In this document: positions 41,502-49,908 of the stretch, piece by piece
Layout: each line of letters begins with the position of its first letter
Position numbering within the stretch: the stretch's first letter is position 1
Assembly: GCF_004123905.1 (NCBI RefSeq)
Contig: NZ_MZXW01000035.1
Coordinates: 496,001 to 560,000, forward strand
Length of the DNA: 64,000 nucleotides
Source: Bradyrhizobium betae
GTDB taxonomy: Bacteria; Pseudomonadota; Alphaproteobacteria; Rhizobiales; Xanthobacteraceae
Direction: 5' to 3'
The notes under the pieces: generated by a model
Database searches by the model: none
What the model was told of the DNA's origin: nothing
The model's input: the letters and a program-made list of their open reading frames with translations, nothing else
Program-made: the position numbers and the translations under genes

Positions 41502-44500
41502 TGGCCTCCCCTCTCTCGAACGGAGCTGAGCGGGGCTCGCTCGTCGTCGTCCGCACCGTGGACGAGATTACATCCGAGACATTCATCCGCATCACCGCGG
41601 ACGGCTCGGTAAGCGCCTATAACGGCCATGTCGATCTCGGCACCGGCATCCGCACCGCGCTCGGCCAGATCGTCGCCGAAGAGCTCGACGTCTCCCTTGC
41701 CCGCGTCGTCGTCGTGCTCGGCGACACCGCCGTGGTGCCGAACCAGGGCGCGACGATCGCCAGCGAAACCATCCAGATCACCGCCGTTCCCTTGCGCAAG
41801 GCCGCAGCCCAGGCGCGGCACTTCCTGATCGCACGCGCGGCCGAGCGGCTGGAGCTTCCGGCGGCTGACCTCACAATCGAAGACGGGCTTATCCGTGGCC
41901 ATAATCGCAGCGTCAGCTATGGCGAATTGATCGGCGGCGAGACCATTCGTCTTGAGCTTGCCGACGACGTTGCCGTCAAGGCGGTGGGCGATTACGCCAT
42001 CGTCGGCCAGTCGATGCCGCGCGTCGATCTTCCGGCCAAGGCCACGGGTGAGCTGACCTTTGTGCACGACATCCGCTTGCCCGGCATGCTGCATGGCCGA
42101 GTCGTGCGCCCGCCCTATGCAGGCGTCGATGCCGGCCCATTCGTCGGCACCAGCCTGATCGCGGTCGATGAGGCCTCGGTGCGCGACATTCCCGGCCTCG
42201 TTGCCGTCGTGCAGATCGGTGATTTCGTCGGTATCGTCGCCGAGCGCGAGGAGAATGCGATCCGCGCGGCGGAGCAGCTCGCGGTGAGCTGGAAGCCGAC
42301 GCCCACACTCGCCGATCTCGCCGATGTCGAGAAAGCACTGCGCGCCCATCCATCGACGCCGCGCACGCTGATCGACAAGGGCGACGTCGATGCGGCGATA
42401 TCAGGCGCGGCCAGGCCGATGCGGCGCACCTACGTCTGGCCGTATCAGATGCACGCCTCGATCGGCCCGTCCTGTGCGGTCGCCGATTTCCAGGACGGCA
42501 ACATCCGCGTCTGGTCGGGCACACAGAACCCGCACGTGCTGCGCAACGATCTGGCGCTGCTGATCGAGCGTCCCGAGAGCGAGGTCGAGGTGATCCGGCT
42601 GGAAGCCGCCGGCTGCTACGGCCGCAACTGCGCCGACGACGTCAGCGCCGACGCGCTGCTGCTGTCCCGCGCGGTCGGCCGTCCCGTGCGCGTGCAGTTG
42701 ACGCGGGAGCAGGAGCACGCCTGGGAGCCCAAGGGCACTGCGCAGCTCATCGACGTCAATGGCGGTCTCGACGCTGAAGGCGGCATCGCCGGATACGATC
42801 TCGCCACGCGCTATCCGTCGAACGCAGCACCGACGCTGGCGCTGCTGCTCACCGGGCGCATCTCATCCGAACCCGCGGTGCTCGAGATGGGCGACCGCAC
42901 CGCGATCCCGCCCTACGATTACGATCACATGCGCGTCGTTGCCCATGACATGGCGCCGATCGTGCGCGCCTCCTGGTTCCGCGGCGTCTCGGCGTTGCCG
43001 AACACGTTTGCCCACGAGTCCTATATCGACGAGGCCGCAACCGAAGCCGGTGTCGACCCGATCGAATATCGCTTGCGCTACCTGAAGGACCAGCGCGCCG
43101 TCGATCTCGTCAATGCGGTGGCTGAACGCGCAGGCTGGACGCCACGACCGATGCGTGAGGAGAAGGACGGCGATATCGTGCATGGCCGCGGCTTTGCCTA
43201 TGCCCTCTACGTCCACAGCAAGTTTCCAGGCTACGGCGCGGCATGGTCGGCCTGGGTTGCCGACGTCGCCGTGAACAAAGCGACTGGCGACGTCAGCGTG
43301 ACGCGCGTCGTCGCGGGGCAGGATTCCGGGTTGATGATCAATCCGGATGGCGTGCGCCATCAGATCCACGGCAACGTCATCCAGTCCACCAGCCGCGCGT
43401 TGATGGAGGAGGTCTCGTTCGAACGCGGCGCGGTGGCGGCGCGCGAATGGGGCGCCTATCCGATCATCCCCTTCCCCGATGTGCCCAAGATCGACGTCCT
43501 GATGCTGCCGCGCTCCGATCAGCCGCCGCTCGGCGTCGGCGAGTCCGCCTCGGTGCCGAGCGCGGCGGCGATCGCGAATGCGATCTTCGATGCCACCGGC
43601 GTGCGCTTCCGCGAGCCGCCGTTCACGCCGGAACGTATCCTGAAAGGGCTACGCGGCGATGCACCGGGCACGCCGCAGGCCCTGCCCCCGCCGGCGCCGC
43701 CGCCGTCGCGCGTCTGGGAAAATCCGTTCGCCAAACACGCCGGCATCTTTGCGACGATTGCCGCCCTCTGCACCACCGCGATCGGCATCGGTGCGACGCT
43801 TCTGCCCGGCCGTGCCATCGCGCCGATCGCCCGGCCCGATGCGTCGGTCTATTCCGCAGCGACTATCGCCCGCGGCCAGCAGCTCGCCGCGCTCGGCAAT
43901 TGTGCGGAGTGCCACACCACGATCAACGGCGTGCCCAACGCCGGCGGCCGTGCGCTGGAGACGCCGTTCGGCACGATCTTCTCGACCAACATCACACCTG
44001 ACGTCGAGACCGGCATCGGCGCCTGGTCCTATCCCGCCTTCGAGCGCGCGATGCGCGACGGGCTGCATCGCGACGGACGGCAGCTCTACCCCGCCTTCCC
44101 CTACACGCATTTTTCAAAGACTGATGATGCCGACATGCAGGCGCTCTACGCCTATCTGATGGCGCAGTCCGCGGTGCGCGCAACCGCGCCCGCGAACACG
44201 CTCGCCTTCCCGTTCAACCTCCGTCCGCTGCTGGCGGGCTGGAACGCGCTGTTTCACCAGACGAGAGAGTTCACGCCCGATCCCGCCAAGTCCGAGGTTT
44301 GGAATCGCGGCGCCTATCTGGTCGAGAGCCTTGGCCATTGCAGCGCATGCCATTCGCCGCGCAACGCGCTCGGCGCCGAGCGGCGCCAGGCTTATCTCGC
44401 CGGCGGCTTTGCCGAGGGCTGGGAGGCACCGCCGCTGACCTCGCTGTCGCACGCGCCGATCCCGTGGAGCGAGGACGAGCTGTTTGCCTATTTGCGCACC

Positions 44501-45010
44501 GGCCATTCCCGCTATCACGGCGTCGCCGCCGGCCCGATGGCGCCCATCGTCAGGGATCTCAAAGCCCTGCCCGACCCCGACATCCGCGCGATGGCGGTCT
44601 ATCTCAATTCGTTCAACGACAAAGCGGCCGATGCGCCCGTGCTGGCAGCGACGCTTGAGAGCGCAACGCAAGTCACCGTTGCCTCGTCCACCGGTGCGCG
44701 GCTCTATCAGGGCGCCTGTGCCGTCTGCCACGAGGTCGGCGGCCTGCCGCTGTTCGGCAGCCGGCCCTCGCTCGCGCTCAACAGCAATCTGCACAGCGCG
44801 ACATCGGACAATCTGGTGCAGGTGATCCTGCACGGCATCACTGATCCCGTGTCGAGCGATCTCGGCTACATGCCCGCGTTCAGGAACAGCATGAGCGACG
44901 CGCAGGTCGAGGAACTCGTCGGCTTCCTGCGCAAGCAGTTCGCACCGGCCAAGCCGGCCTGGACCGGCGTCCGCGAGACGGTCGCGCGCGTGCGGACCTC
45001 AGCGCACTAA
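41501..45010 (+). CDS. nicB: Nicotinate dehydrogenase large subunit (NicB-like) with three cytochrome c domains
   Basis: A 1169-residue fusion. Residues about 1-720 form the molybdopterin part, with GHVDLGTGIRTALGQIVAEE and the active-site Glu in LGVGESASVPSA near 680-690. A hydrophobic segment at about 750-770 (IFATIAALCTTAIGIGATLL) should anchor it in the membrane. Three heme c motifs follow: CAECH at 801, CSACH at 947 and CAVCH at 1073. The layout and length match NicB of Pseudomonas putida KT2440, which passes electrons to the respiratory chain instead of NAD. Isoquinoline oxidoreductases are related, but the island context favours nicotinate. Confidence 0.87.
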   Translation: MASPLSNGAERGSLVVVRTVDEITSETFIRITADGSVSAYNGHVDLGTGIRTALGQIVAEELDVSLARVVVVLGDTAVVPNQGATIASETIQITAVPLRKAAAQARHFLIARAAERLELPAADLTIEDGLIRGHNRSVSYGELIGGETIRLELADDVAVKAVGDYAIVGQSMPRVDLPAKATGELTFVHDIRLPGMLHGRVVRPPYAGVDAGPFVGTSLIAVDEASVRDIPGLVAVVQIGDFVGIVAEREENAIRAAEQLAVSWKPTPTLADLADVEKALRAHPSTPRTLIDKGDVDAAISGAARPMRRTYVWPYQMHASIGPSCAVADFQDGNIRVWSGTQNPHVLRNDLALLIERPESEVEVIRLEAAGCYGRNCADDVSADALLLSRAVGRPVRVQLTREQEHAWEPKGTAQLIDVNGGLDAEGGIAGYDLATRYPSNAAPTLALLLTGRISSEPAVLEMGDRTAIPPYDYDHMRVVAHDMAPIVRASWFRGVSALPNTFAHESYIDEAATEAGVDPIEYRLRYLKDQRAVDLVNAVAERAGWTPRPMREEKDGDIVHGRGFAYALYVHSKFPGYGAAWSAWVADVAVNKATGDVSVTRVVAGQDSGLMINPDGVRHQIHGNVIQSTSRALMEEVSFERGAVAAREWGAYPIIPFPDVPKIDVLMLPRSDQPPLGVGESASVPSAAAIANAIFDATGVRFREPPFTPERILKGLRGDAPGTPQALPPPAPPPSRVWENPFAKHAGIFATIAALCTTAIGIGATLLPGRAIAPIARPDASVYSAATIARGQQLAALGNCAECHTTINGVPNAGGRALETPFGTIFSTNITPDVETGIGAWSYPAFERAMRDGLHRDGRQLYPAFPYTHFSKTDDADMQALYAYLMAQSAVRATAPANTLAFPFNLRPLLAGWNALFHQTREFTPDPAKSEVWNRGAYLVESLGHCSACHSPRNALGAERRQAYLAGGFAEGWEAPPLTSLSHAPIPWSEDELFAYLRTGHSRYHGVAAGPMAPIVRDLKALPDPDIRAMAVYLNSFNDKAADAPVLAATLESATQVTVASSTGARLYQGACAVCHEVGGLPLFGSRPSLALNSNLHSATSDNLVQVILHGITDPVSSDLGYMPAFRNSMSDAQVEELVGFLRKQFAPAKPAWTGVRETVARVRTSAH

Positions 45011-45011
45011 A

Positions 45012-45980
45012 TCAGCCGTGCTTCTTTGCCTCCACCGGCGGCGTGCCGTGGGTGTGGAAGGACTCGATCGTCTTCAGGCCCCAGGCCTGGCCCTTCTTGC
45101 GTTCCTCCTCAGTCCACACGATCGGCTTCCAGTCCGGCGCGAGGATGAGGCGCGCGCCGGCATTGGCGACCTCGACGCGGTTGCCGCCGGGCTCGTAGAC
45201 ATAGAGGAAGAAGGTTTGCTGGATCGCGTGCTTGTGCGGCCCAGTCTCAATGTGGATTCCGTTCTCCAGGAAGATGTCGGCGGCGCGAAGAATCTCCTCA
45301 CGGCTGTCGAGCGCGTAGGTGACATGGTGAAAGCGGCCGGGCGTGCCTGAGTGATCGAGCGAATAGGCGAAATCGTAGCTCTTGTTCGACATGGTCAGCC
45401 ACATCGCCGCTTCCCGGCCGTCATTGAGCACGATCTGCTCGGTGAGGCGGCAGCCGAGGTAATTCTCGAAGAACTCGCGGTTGGCCTTGATATCGACGGC
45501 GAGGCAATTGAGATGGTCGAGCCGGCGCACATTGACGCCGCGCGCCGGAAAGCGCTGCGCCTGGTTCTTCAGCGCGGGCTTCAGCTCCGGCGGGGCCTGG
45601 TACCATTCGGTCTCGTAATAGAGCTCGACGATGTGACCGTCAGGATCGCGGCAGCGGAAGGTCGGCCCCTGCCCCATGTCGCCGTCGATCCAGCCGATGT
45701 CGAAGCCGGAGCCCTTGAGCGCGGCGACGCGGCGCTCGAGCGCCTGCTGGCTGCGCGCGCGCAGCGCCATGTGCTCCATGCCCGATGTCTTCGACGCAGT
45801 GAGCTTCAGCGAATAGCGCTCGTAATCGTCCCAGCCGCGCAAATAGACCGACTCGCCCTTTTGCCCGCTGACGGTCATGCCCATGACGTCGACGAAGAAT
45901 TTCAGGCTCTCGTCCGGCTTCGGCGTCAGCAGTTCCATGTGGCCGAGATGGGCCAGATCGAGGATCGGTTCGGGCTGCAT
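45012..45980 (-). CDS. Extradiol ring-cleavage dioxygenase, VOC superfamily (catechol 2,3-dioxygenase type)
   Basis: A 322-residue type I extradiol dioxygenase with two VOC modules (about residues 1-140 and 145-300). Seen: metal ligands expected in LDHLNCLAVD (His near 153), GRFHHVTYALD (His near 215) and GGNRVEVANAG (Glu near 268). It converges with nicB with only one base between the stops. GGAGGAACCC precedes the ATG. Its promoter is almost identical to that of the TetR gene at 23 kb, so it probably cleaves the ring of the aromatic compound handled by that operon. Substrate not proven. Confidence 0.88.
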   Translation of the reverse strand: MQPEPILDLAHLGHMELLTPKPDESLKFFVDVMGMTVSGQKGESVYLRGWDDYERYSLKLTASKTSGMEHMALRARSQQALERRVAALKGSGFDIGWIDGDMGQGPTFRCRDPDGHIVELYYETEWYQAPPELKPALKNQAQRFPARGVNVRRLDHLNCLAVDIKANREFFENYLGCRLTEQIVLNDGREAAMWLTMSNKSYDFAYSLDHSGTPGRFHHVTYALDSREEILRAADIFLENGIHIETGPHKHAIQQTFFLYVYEPGGNRVEVANAGARLILAPDWKPIVWTEEERKKGQAWGLKTIESFHTHGTPPVEAKKHG

Positions 45981-46022
45981 GGGTTCCTCCTGGGCATGGC
46001 AGACGCATGGCCGGCCGGGTCA

Positions 46023-46040
46023 TTTGTACTAATGTACAAA
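46023..46040. promoter_or_regulatory. TetR-type operator upstream of dioxygenase, TTTGTAC-N4-GTACAAA
   Basis: TTTGTACTAATGTACAAA has the same 7-base arms and 4-base spacer as the site at 23098-23115. The surrounding 42 bases (46019-46060) also match, including a minus-strand TTGACG at 46052-46057. The site lies about 43 bases ahead of the dioxygenase start. Confidence 0.75.
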
Positions 46041-46340
46041 TGATTAGGTCCCGTCAACAAACCGGCTCCACGGTCGGGAGAAGCATCCCGGCGACGATCC
46101 TCCGAACGGACGGAACCCGATGCTCGAATGGTAAAACCTTCCTTAAGCCCCTTTCGGGCCATCGGCCTGGAAAAGCAGCATTTTCCGGCCAATTTCGCCG
46201 GCAAGTATGCATTAGGAACAACTCTATTAGCCGAATTGTCGCGGATTTAACAAAGCTCCCGCCCCTGCCGCTTAACAGTTTGTGCAGCCCCGTCCACGCA
46301 TAGTCGGGCAAACTCCTCGCTCTTGCCAGGTTCATTCATC
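46041..46340. other. Intergenic region upstream of HerA-like gene
   Basis: About 300 bases without a credible gene. It holds the upstream part of the dioxygenase promoter at its left end and otherwise no repeat or RNA structure I can identify. Presumably it contains the promoter of the HerA-like gene; no convincing hexamers were found. Confidence 0.5.
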
Positions 46341-48080
46341 GTGACATCCTTTGGACGCGTGATTTCGGTTCGCGGATCGCTCGCCCGGGTCGGGCTTCTG
46401 GCGGAAAGCCGGATGCCGGTCTCGGAAGTTCGGGCCACCGTCGGCCGGTTCGTCAGCATCCGCTGCGCCAGCTCGGTCATCGTTGCCATGATCACCGAGG
46501 TGTCCTGCGAGAACCTCTCGAGCAGCGACAATTTGATCGCGATCGCCTCAGTCGACTTGCTCGGCGAGATCCTCAACGCCGCCGACAAGGCCAAATTCCA
46601 GCGCGGCGTCACCAATTATCCGACCATCGGCGATTCCGTCGACTTGATCACCAGCCAGGAGCTGCGCACGATCTACGCGCCGACCGGGTCGGACCAGATC
46701 AATGTCGGCTTCCTGCAGCAGGATCGCTCGGTCATCGCCTATGTCGATATCGAGGAAATGCTGTCCAAGCACTTTGCGGTGCTCGGATCGACCGGCGTCG
46801 GCAAATCCACCGGCGTGTCGCTGCTGCTCAACGAGATCCTGAAAGCGCGCCCGAACCTGCGCATCTTCCTGCTCGACGTGCACAACGAATATGGCCGCTG
46901 CTTCGGCGACCGCGCGCTGGTGCTCAACCCGCGGAACCTGAAGCTGCCGTTCTGGCTGTTCAATTTCGAGGAAATCGTCGACGTGCTGTTCGGCGGCCGC
47001 GCCGGCGTGCCCGAGGAGCTCGACGTCCTCGCCGAGGTGATCCCGATCGCCAAGGGCATCTACACGCAGTACCAGAACGCCGATCGCCTCGGCCTCAAGC
47101 GCATCGATCCAAAACAGATCGGCTTCACCGTCGATACGCCGGTGCCCTACCGCCTGGTCGATCTGATCTCGCTGATCGACGAGCGCATGGGCAAGCTGGA
47201 AAACCGCTCCTCGCGCATCATCTATCACAAGCTGATCTCGCGCATCGAAGCGGTGCGCAACGACCCGCGCTACGCCTTCATGTTCGACAACGCCAATGTC
47301 GGCGGCGACACCATGGCCGAGGTGATCAGCCATCTGTTCCGCCTGCCCGCCAACGGCAAGCCGATGACGGTGATGCAGCTCGCGGGCTTTCCGGCCGAGG
47401 TCATCGATTCCGTCGTCTCGGTGCTGTGCCGCATGGCCTTCGACTTCGGCCTGTGGAGCGACGGGGTGTCGCCGATGCTGTTCGTTTGCGAGGAAGCCCA
47501 CCGTTACGCCTCCGCCGACCGCAATGTCGGCTTCGGGCCGACCCGCAAGGCGGTGTCGCGCATCGCCAAGGAAGGCCGTAAATACGGCGTCTATCTCGGC
47601 CTGATCACGCAGCGCCCGGCAGAACTCGACGCCACCATCATCTCCCAGTGCAACACGCTGTTCACGATGCGTCTTGCCAACGAACGCGACCAGGCGCTGC
47701 TGCGCGCCGCCGTGTCGGACGCGGCCGCGAACTTGCTCTCCTTCGTGCCATCGCTCGGCACCCGCGAGGTGCTGGCCTTCGGCGAAGGCGTCGCACTGCC
47801 GACCCGCCTGCGCTTCAAGGAGGTGCCGCCGCACCAATTGCCGCGCGGCGAGGCCACCATCTCGAGCGTGCCGTCGGTGACATCAGGCCACGACATGCAT
47901 TTCGTCGGCGCGGTGCTCGAACGCTGGCGCGGCGCCACCTCGCAGCGCGACACGCCGAACGACCCGGTGTTCTCCGCCCCGCCGGCCAAGACGCTCGCCC
48001 CGGCCGAGACACCGATGCTGCAGCCCTCGATGGGGCTCGATCCGGATCGCTTCTCGCTGCTGAAGAAGCCGCTGCGGTAG
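46341..48080 (+). CDS. HerA-like ATPase (DUF87 domain)
   Basis: A 579-residue hexameric-type translocase ATPase. Seen: an N-terminal HAS-barrel-like domain (GRVISVRGSLARVGLL...), Walker A GSTGVGKST near residue 155, the Walker B LLDVHNEYG, and the conserved MLFVCEEAHRYA and SQCNTLFTMRLANERDQ of the HerA/FtsK group. I prefer the GTG at 46341. There is no NurA nuclease, SIR2 or DUF4297 gene next to it, so there is no sign of a defence module. It stands alone. Confidence 0.88.
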   Translation: MTSFGRVISVRGSLARVGLLAESRMPVSEVRATVGRFVSIRCASSVIVAMITEVSCENLSSSDNLIAIASVDLLGEILNAADKAKFQRGVTNYPTIGDSVDLITSQELRTIYAPTGSDQINVGFLQQDRSVIAYVDIEEMLSKHFAVLGSTGVGKSTGVSLLLNEILKARPNLRIFLLDVHNEYGRCFGDRALVLNPRNLKLPFWLFNFEEIVDVLFGGRAGVPEELDVLAEVIPIAKGIYTQYQNADRLGLKRIDPKQIGFTVDTPVPYRLVDLISLIDERMGKLENRSSRIIYHKLISRIEAVRNDPRYAFMFDNANVGGDTMAEVISHLFRLPANGKPMTVMQLAGFPAEVIDSVVSVLCRMAFDFGLWSDGVSPMLFVCEEAHRYASADRNVGFGPTRKAVSRIAKEGRKYGVYLGLITQRPAELDATIISQCNTLFTMRLANERDQALLRAAVSDAAANLLSFVPSLGTREVLAFGEGVALPTRLRFKEVPPHQLPRGEATISSVPSVTSGHDMHFVGAVLERWRGATSQRDTPNDPVFSAPPAKTLAPAETPMLQPSMGLDPDRFSLLKKPLR

Positions 48081-48084
48081 CACA

Positions 48085-48225
48085 GTCCCGTGTCCCGGAC
48101 GCGCTGCAGCGTGCAACGCTGCTGCGCAGATCCGGGACCCACGCCACAATCACCGCCCTCCAAAATTCTGGGCCCCGGCTCTGCAGCGCACCGCTGAAGA
48201 AGCGCTGCGCTGCGTCCGGGGCACG
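48085..48225. repeat. Paired palindromic intergenic repeat
   Basis: Two hairpin units. The first has outer arms GTCCCGGA (48092-48099) and TCCGGGAC (48131-48138) with inner CTGC/GCAG-rich stems. The second has GCCCCGG (48172-48178) and CCGGGGC (48216-48222). The type is common between genes in Bradyrhizobium. It follows the HerA-like gene and may end its transcript. Confidence 0.7.
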
Positions 48226-48293
48226 AGAGCAGCGCGTTGAGCCCGCCGCCCGCATCGACTATGGTTCCCGGCCCCAAGCCGGAATCCATCCCC

Positions 48294-48875
48294 ATGACAA
48301 AACCCGCCGCGCAACGCTTCCCCGCTCCCGCCCTCGACACGCTGCCCGAGGACATCCGCACGCGCCTCCTCGGCGTGCAGGAAAAAAGCGGCTTCGTGCC
48401 GAACGTGTTCCTGACGCTGGCCTACCGCCCCGACGAGTTCCGCGCCTTCTTCGCCTATCATGACGCGCTGATGGAGAAGGACGGCGGCCTCAGCAAGGCC
48501 GAGCGCGAGATGATCGTGGTGGCGACCTCGGCGGCCAACCAGTGCCAATATTGCGTGATCGCGCATGGCGCGATCCTGCGCATCCGCGCCAAGAACCCGC
48601 TGATCGCAGACCAGGTCGCGGTGAACTACCGCAAGGCCGACATCACGCCGCGGCAAAAGGCGATGCTGGATTTCGCAATGAAGGTCTCGGCCGATGCGCA
48701 GCGCGTCTCGGAGGAGGATTTCGCAGCGCTCGCGCCCCACGGCTTCAGCGACGACGACATCTGGGACATCGCGGCGATCTCGGCCTTCTTCGCCCTGTCG
48801 AATCGGCTGGCCAATTTCACAGGCATGCGGCCGAACGAGGAGTTCTACCTGATGGGACGTCTTCCCAAGAAGTGA
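48294..48875 (+). CDS. Peroxidase-related AhpD-like protein
   Basis: A 193-residue carboxymuconolactone-decarboxylase/AhpD-fold protein. Seen: the redox motif CQYCVIAH near residue 90 with both cysteines and the His needed for AhpD-type disulfide reductase activity, and the family ending NEEFYLMGR. Annotated members are uncharacterised peroxidase-related enzymes. The ATG at 48294 is favoured; a longer frame upstream enters the repeat. It is followed 10 bases later by the MgtC gene. Confidence 0.9.
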   Translation: MTKPAAQRFPAPALDTLPEDIRTRLLGVQEKSGFVPNVFLTLAYRPDEFRAFFAYHDALMEKDGGLSKAEREMIVVATSAANQCQYCVIAHGAILRIRAKNPLIADQVAVNYRKADITPRQKAMLDFAMKVSADAQRVSEEDFAALAPHGFSDDDIWDIAAISAFFALSNRLANFTGMRPNEEFYLMGRLPKK

Positions 48876-48885
48876 CTGAAAAGCA

Positions 48886-49383
48886 ATGACGGAGCTCGAC
48901 TGGCCTGAAATCATTGCGCGTCTCGGCACCGCGACTGTCGCTGCCGGAGCGGTCGGGCTCGATCGCGACCTGCACGGCAAGCCGATCGGGTTGAAGACGC
49001 TCGGCATCGTCGGCCTCTCCACCGCGACCGTGGTGCTGCTCGCCTTGCAGCTCGCCGAACCCGCCAAGGTCGCCGATGCGGCGAGCCGGGTGATCCAGGG
49101 CATCCTCACCGGCATCGGTTTTCTCGGCGCCGGCGTCATCGTGCACCAGAGCACGGGATTTCGTGTCCGCGGCCTGACCAGCGCCGCCTGCACCTTTCTC
49201 GCCGCCTGCCTCGGCATCGTCTGCGGTGCCGGGCAATGGAAGATCGTCGTCGTCGCGCTGGCGCTGGCCTTCGTTCTGCTGACAATCGGCCGCCGCATCG
49301 AACGCCGGCTGCACCGGATCCTCGGCGGCAAGGACGAGACGCGCAGCTCTGAGACGTCGCCGGACGCGCCACCGCGGACCTAG
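48886..49383 (+). CDS. MgtC/SapB family membrane protein
   Basis: A 165-residue inner-membrane protein with about four spans. Seen: the family motif GAVGLDRDLHGKPIGLKTLG (residues about 21-40) and GILTGIGFLGAGVIV. It lacks the C-terminal soluble domain of MgtC and so is the short SapB-like form. MgtC proteins influence magnesium and ATPase homeostasis. Linked to the AhpD-like gene by a 10-base gap. Confidence 0.9.
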   Translation: MTELDWPEIIARLGTATVAAGAVGLDRDLHGKPIGLKTLGIVGLSTATVVLLALQLAEPAKVADAASRVIQGILTGIGFLGAGVIVHQSTGFRVRGLTSAACTFLAACLGIVCGAGQWKIVVVALALAFVLLTIGRRIERRLHRILGGKDETRSSETSPDAPPRT

Positions 49384-49416
49384 TCCGGCTGTATCAGCAC
49401 ACGGCCTTCGCATCCG

Positions 49417-49584
49417 TCACGTCCTTCGCCGCTGGCTCCAGAAACTTCCCAAACCGACGATAGCGGTGACGAGCAGAACGGCGACAAAGGTCTGGATGAT
49501 GGTGAAGTTCAGCGCATCACGCGCAACGAACAGCGCGGTGATGGCGCCGGCAACGACGAAAAGAATGCGAAAGATCGCGCTCAC
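49417..49584 (-). CDS. Small two-span membrane protein
   Basis: A 55-residue protein with two hydrophobic stretches (about residues 4-22 and 26-48) and a basic C-terminus SQRRRT. The GTG at 49584 has GGAGA 8 bases upstream and is favoured over a TTG 18 bases before it. Family and function unknown. Confidence 0.6.
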   Translation of the reverse strand: MSAIFRILFVVAGAITALFVARDALNFTIIQTFVAVLLVTAIVGLGSFWSQRRRT

Positions 49585-49668
49585 GGTGAGGTCTCCGGGC
49601 AATCATGCCGGCAGACCTTAACAGTGCGCATCCCAGTGGATTTGCGGGAGATCAAGCCCGTCCGCGTC

Positions 49669-49899
49669 CTAGGCCTCCTCGACCTCGAGCGTGATCGACA
49701 CTTTCAGGAACGGCGCGCCCTCCTCGCGGACGTCGACGACGATGCGATGCGAGCTGCCGGTGGTGAAGGCGTCGCGGGCGATCGAGGCGCCGGTCAGCAC
49801 CGCCTCCTTGCGTGCGGCGTTCCCGTCGGCAAAAACCCGGCCGTCCTCGTCCGGAGTGAGATGGCCGTTCTCGTGAATGTCGAAATGGAATCGCGGCAT
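49669..49899 (-). CDS. DUF6894-type small protein
   Basis: A 76-residue protein of the type common in Bradyrhizobium (DUF6894). Seen: MPRFHFDIHENG and DEDGRVFADGNAARKEA, the signature opening of the family, then a short beta-rich tail. Function unknown. It is 9 bases downstream of the Crp/Fnr gene, on the same strand, so probably cotranscribed. Confidence 0.8.
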   Translation of the reverse strand: MPRFHFDIHENGHLTPDEDGRVFADGNAARKEAVLTGASIARDAFTTGSSHRIVVDVREEGAPFLKVSITLEVEEA

Positions 49900-49908
49900 C
49901 GGGCGCCC

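Noticed and set aside
45012..45980. The dioxygenase as a member of the nicotinate pathway
   Set aside because: It is adjacent and convergent to nicB but has a different operator (TTTGTAC-N4-GTACAAA), the same as the TetR gene at 23 kb. The reductive nicotinate route needs no extradiol cleavage.
46341..48080. HerA-like ATPase as part of an anti-phage system
   Set aside because: No SIR2, DUF4297, NurA or other effector gene is adjacent; neighbours are a dioxygenase and an AhpD-like protein.
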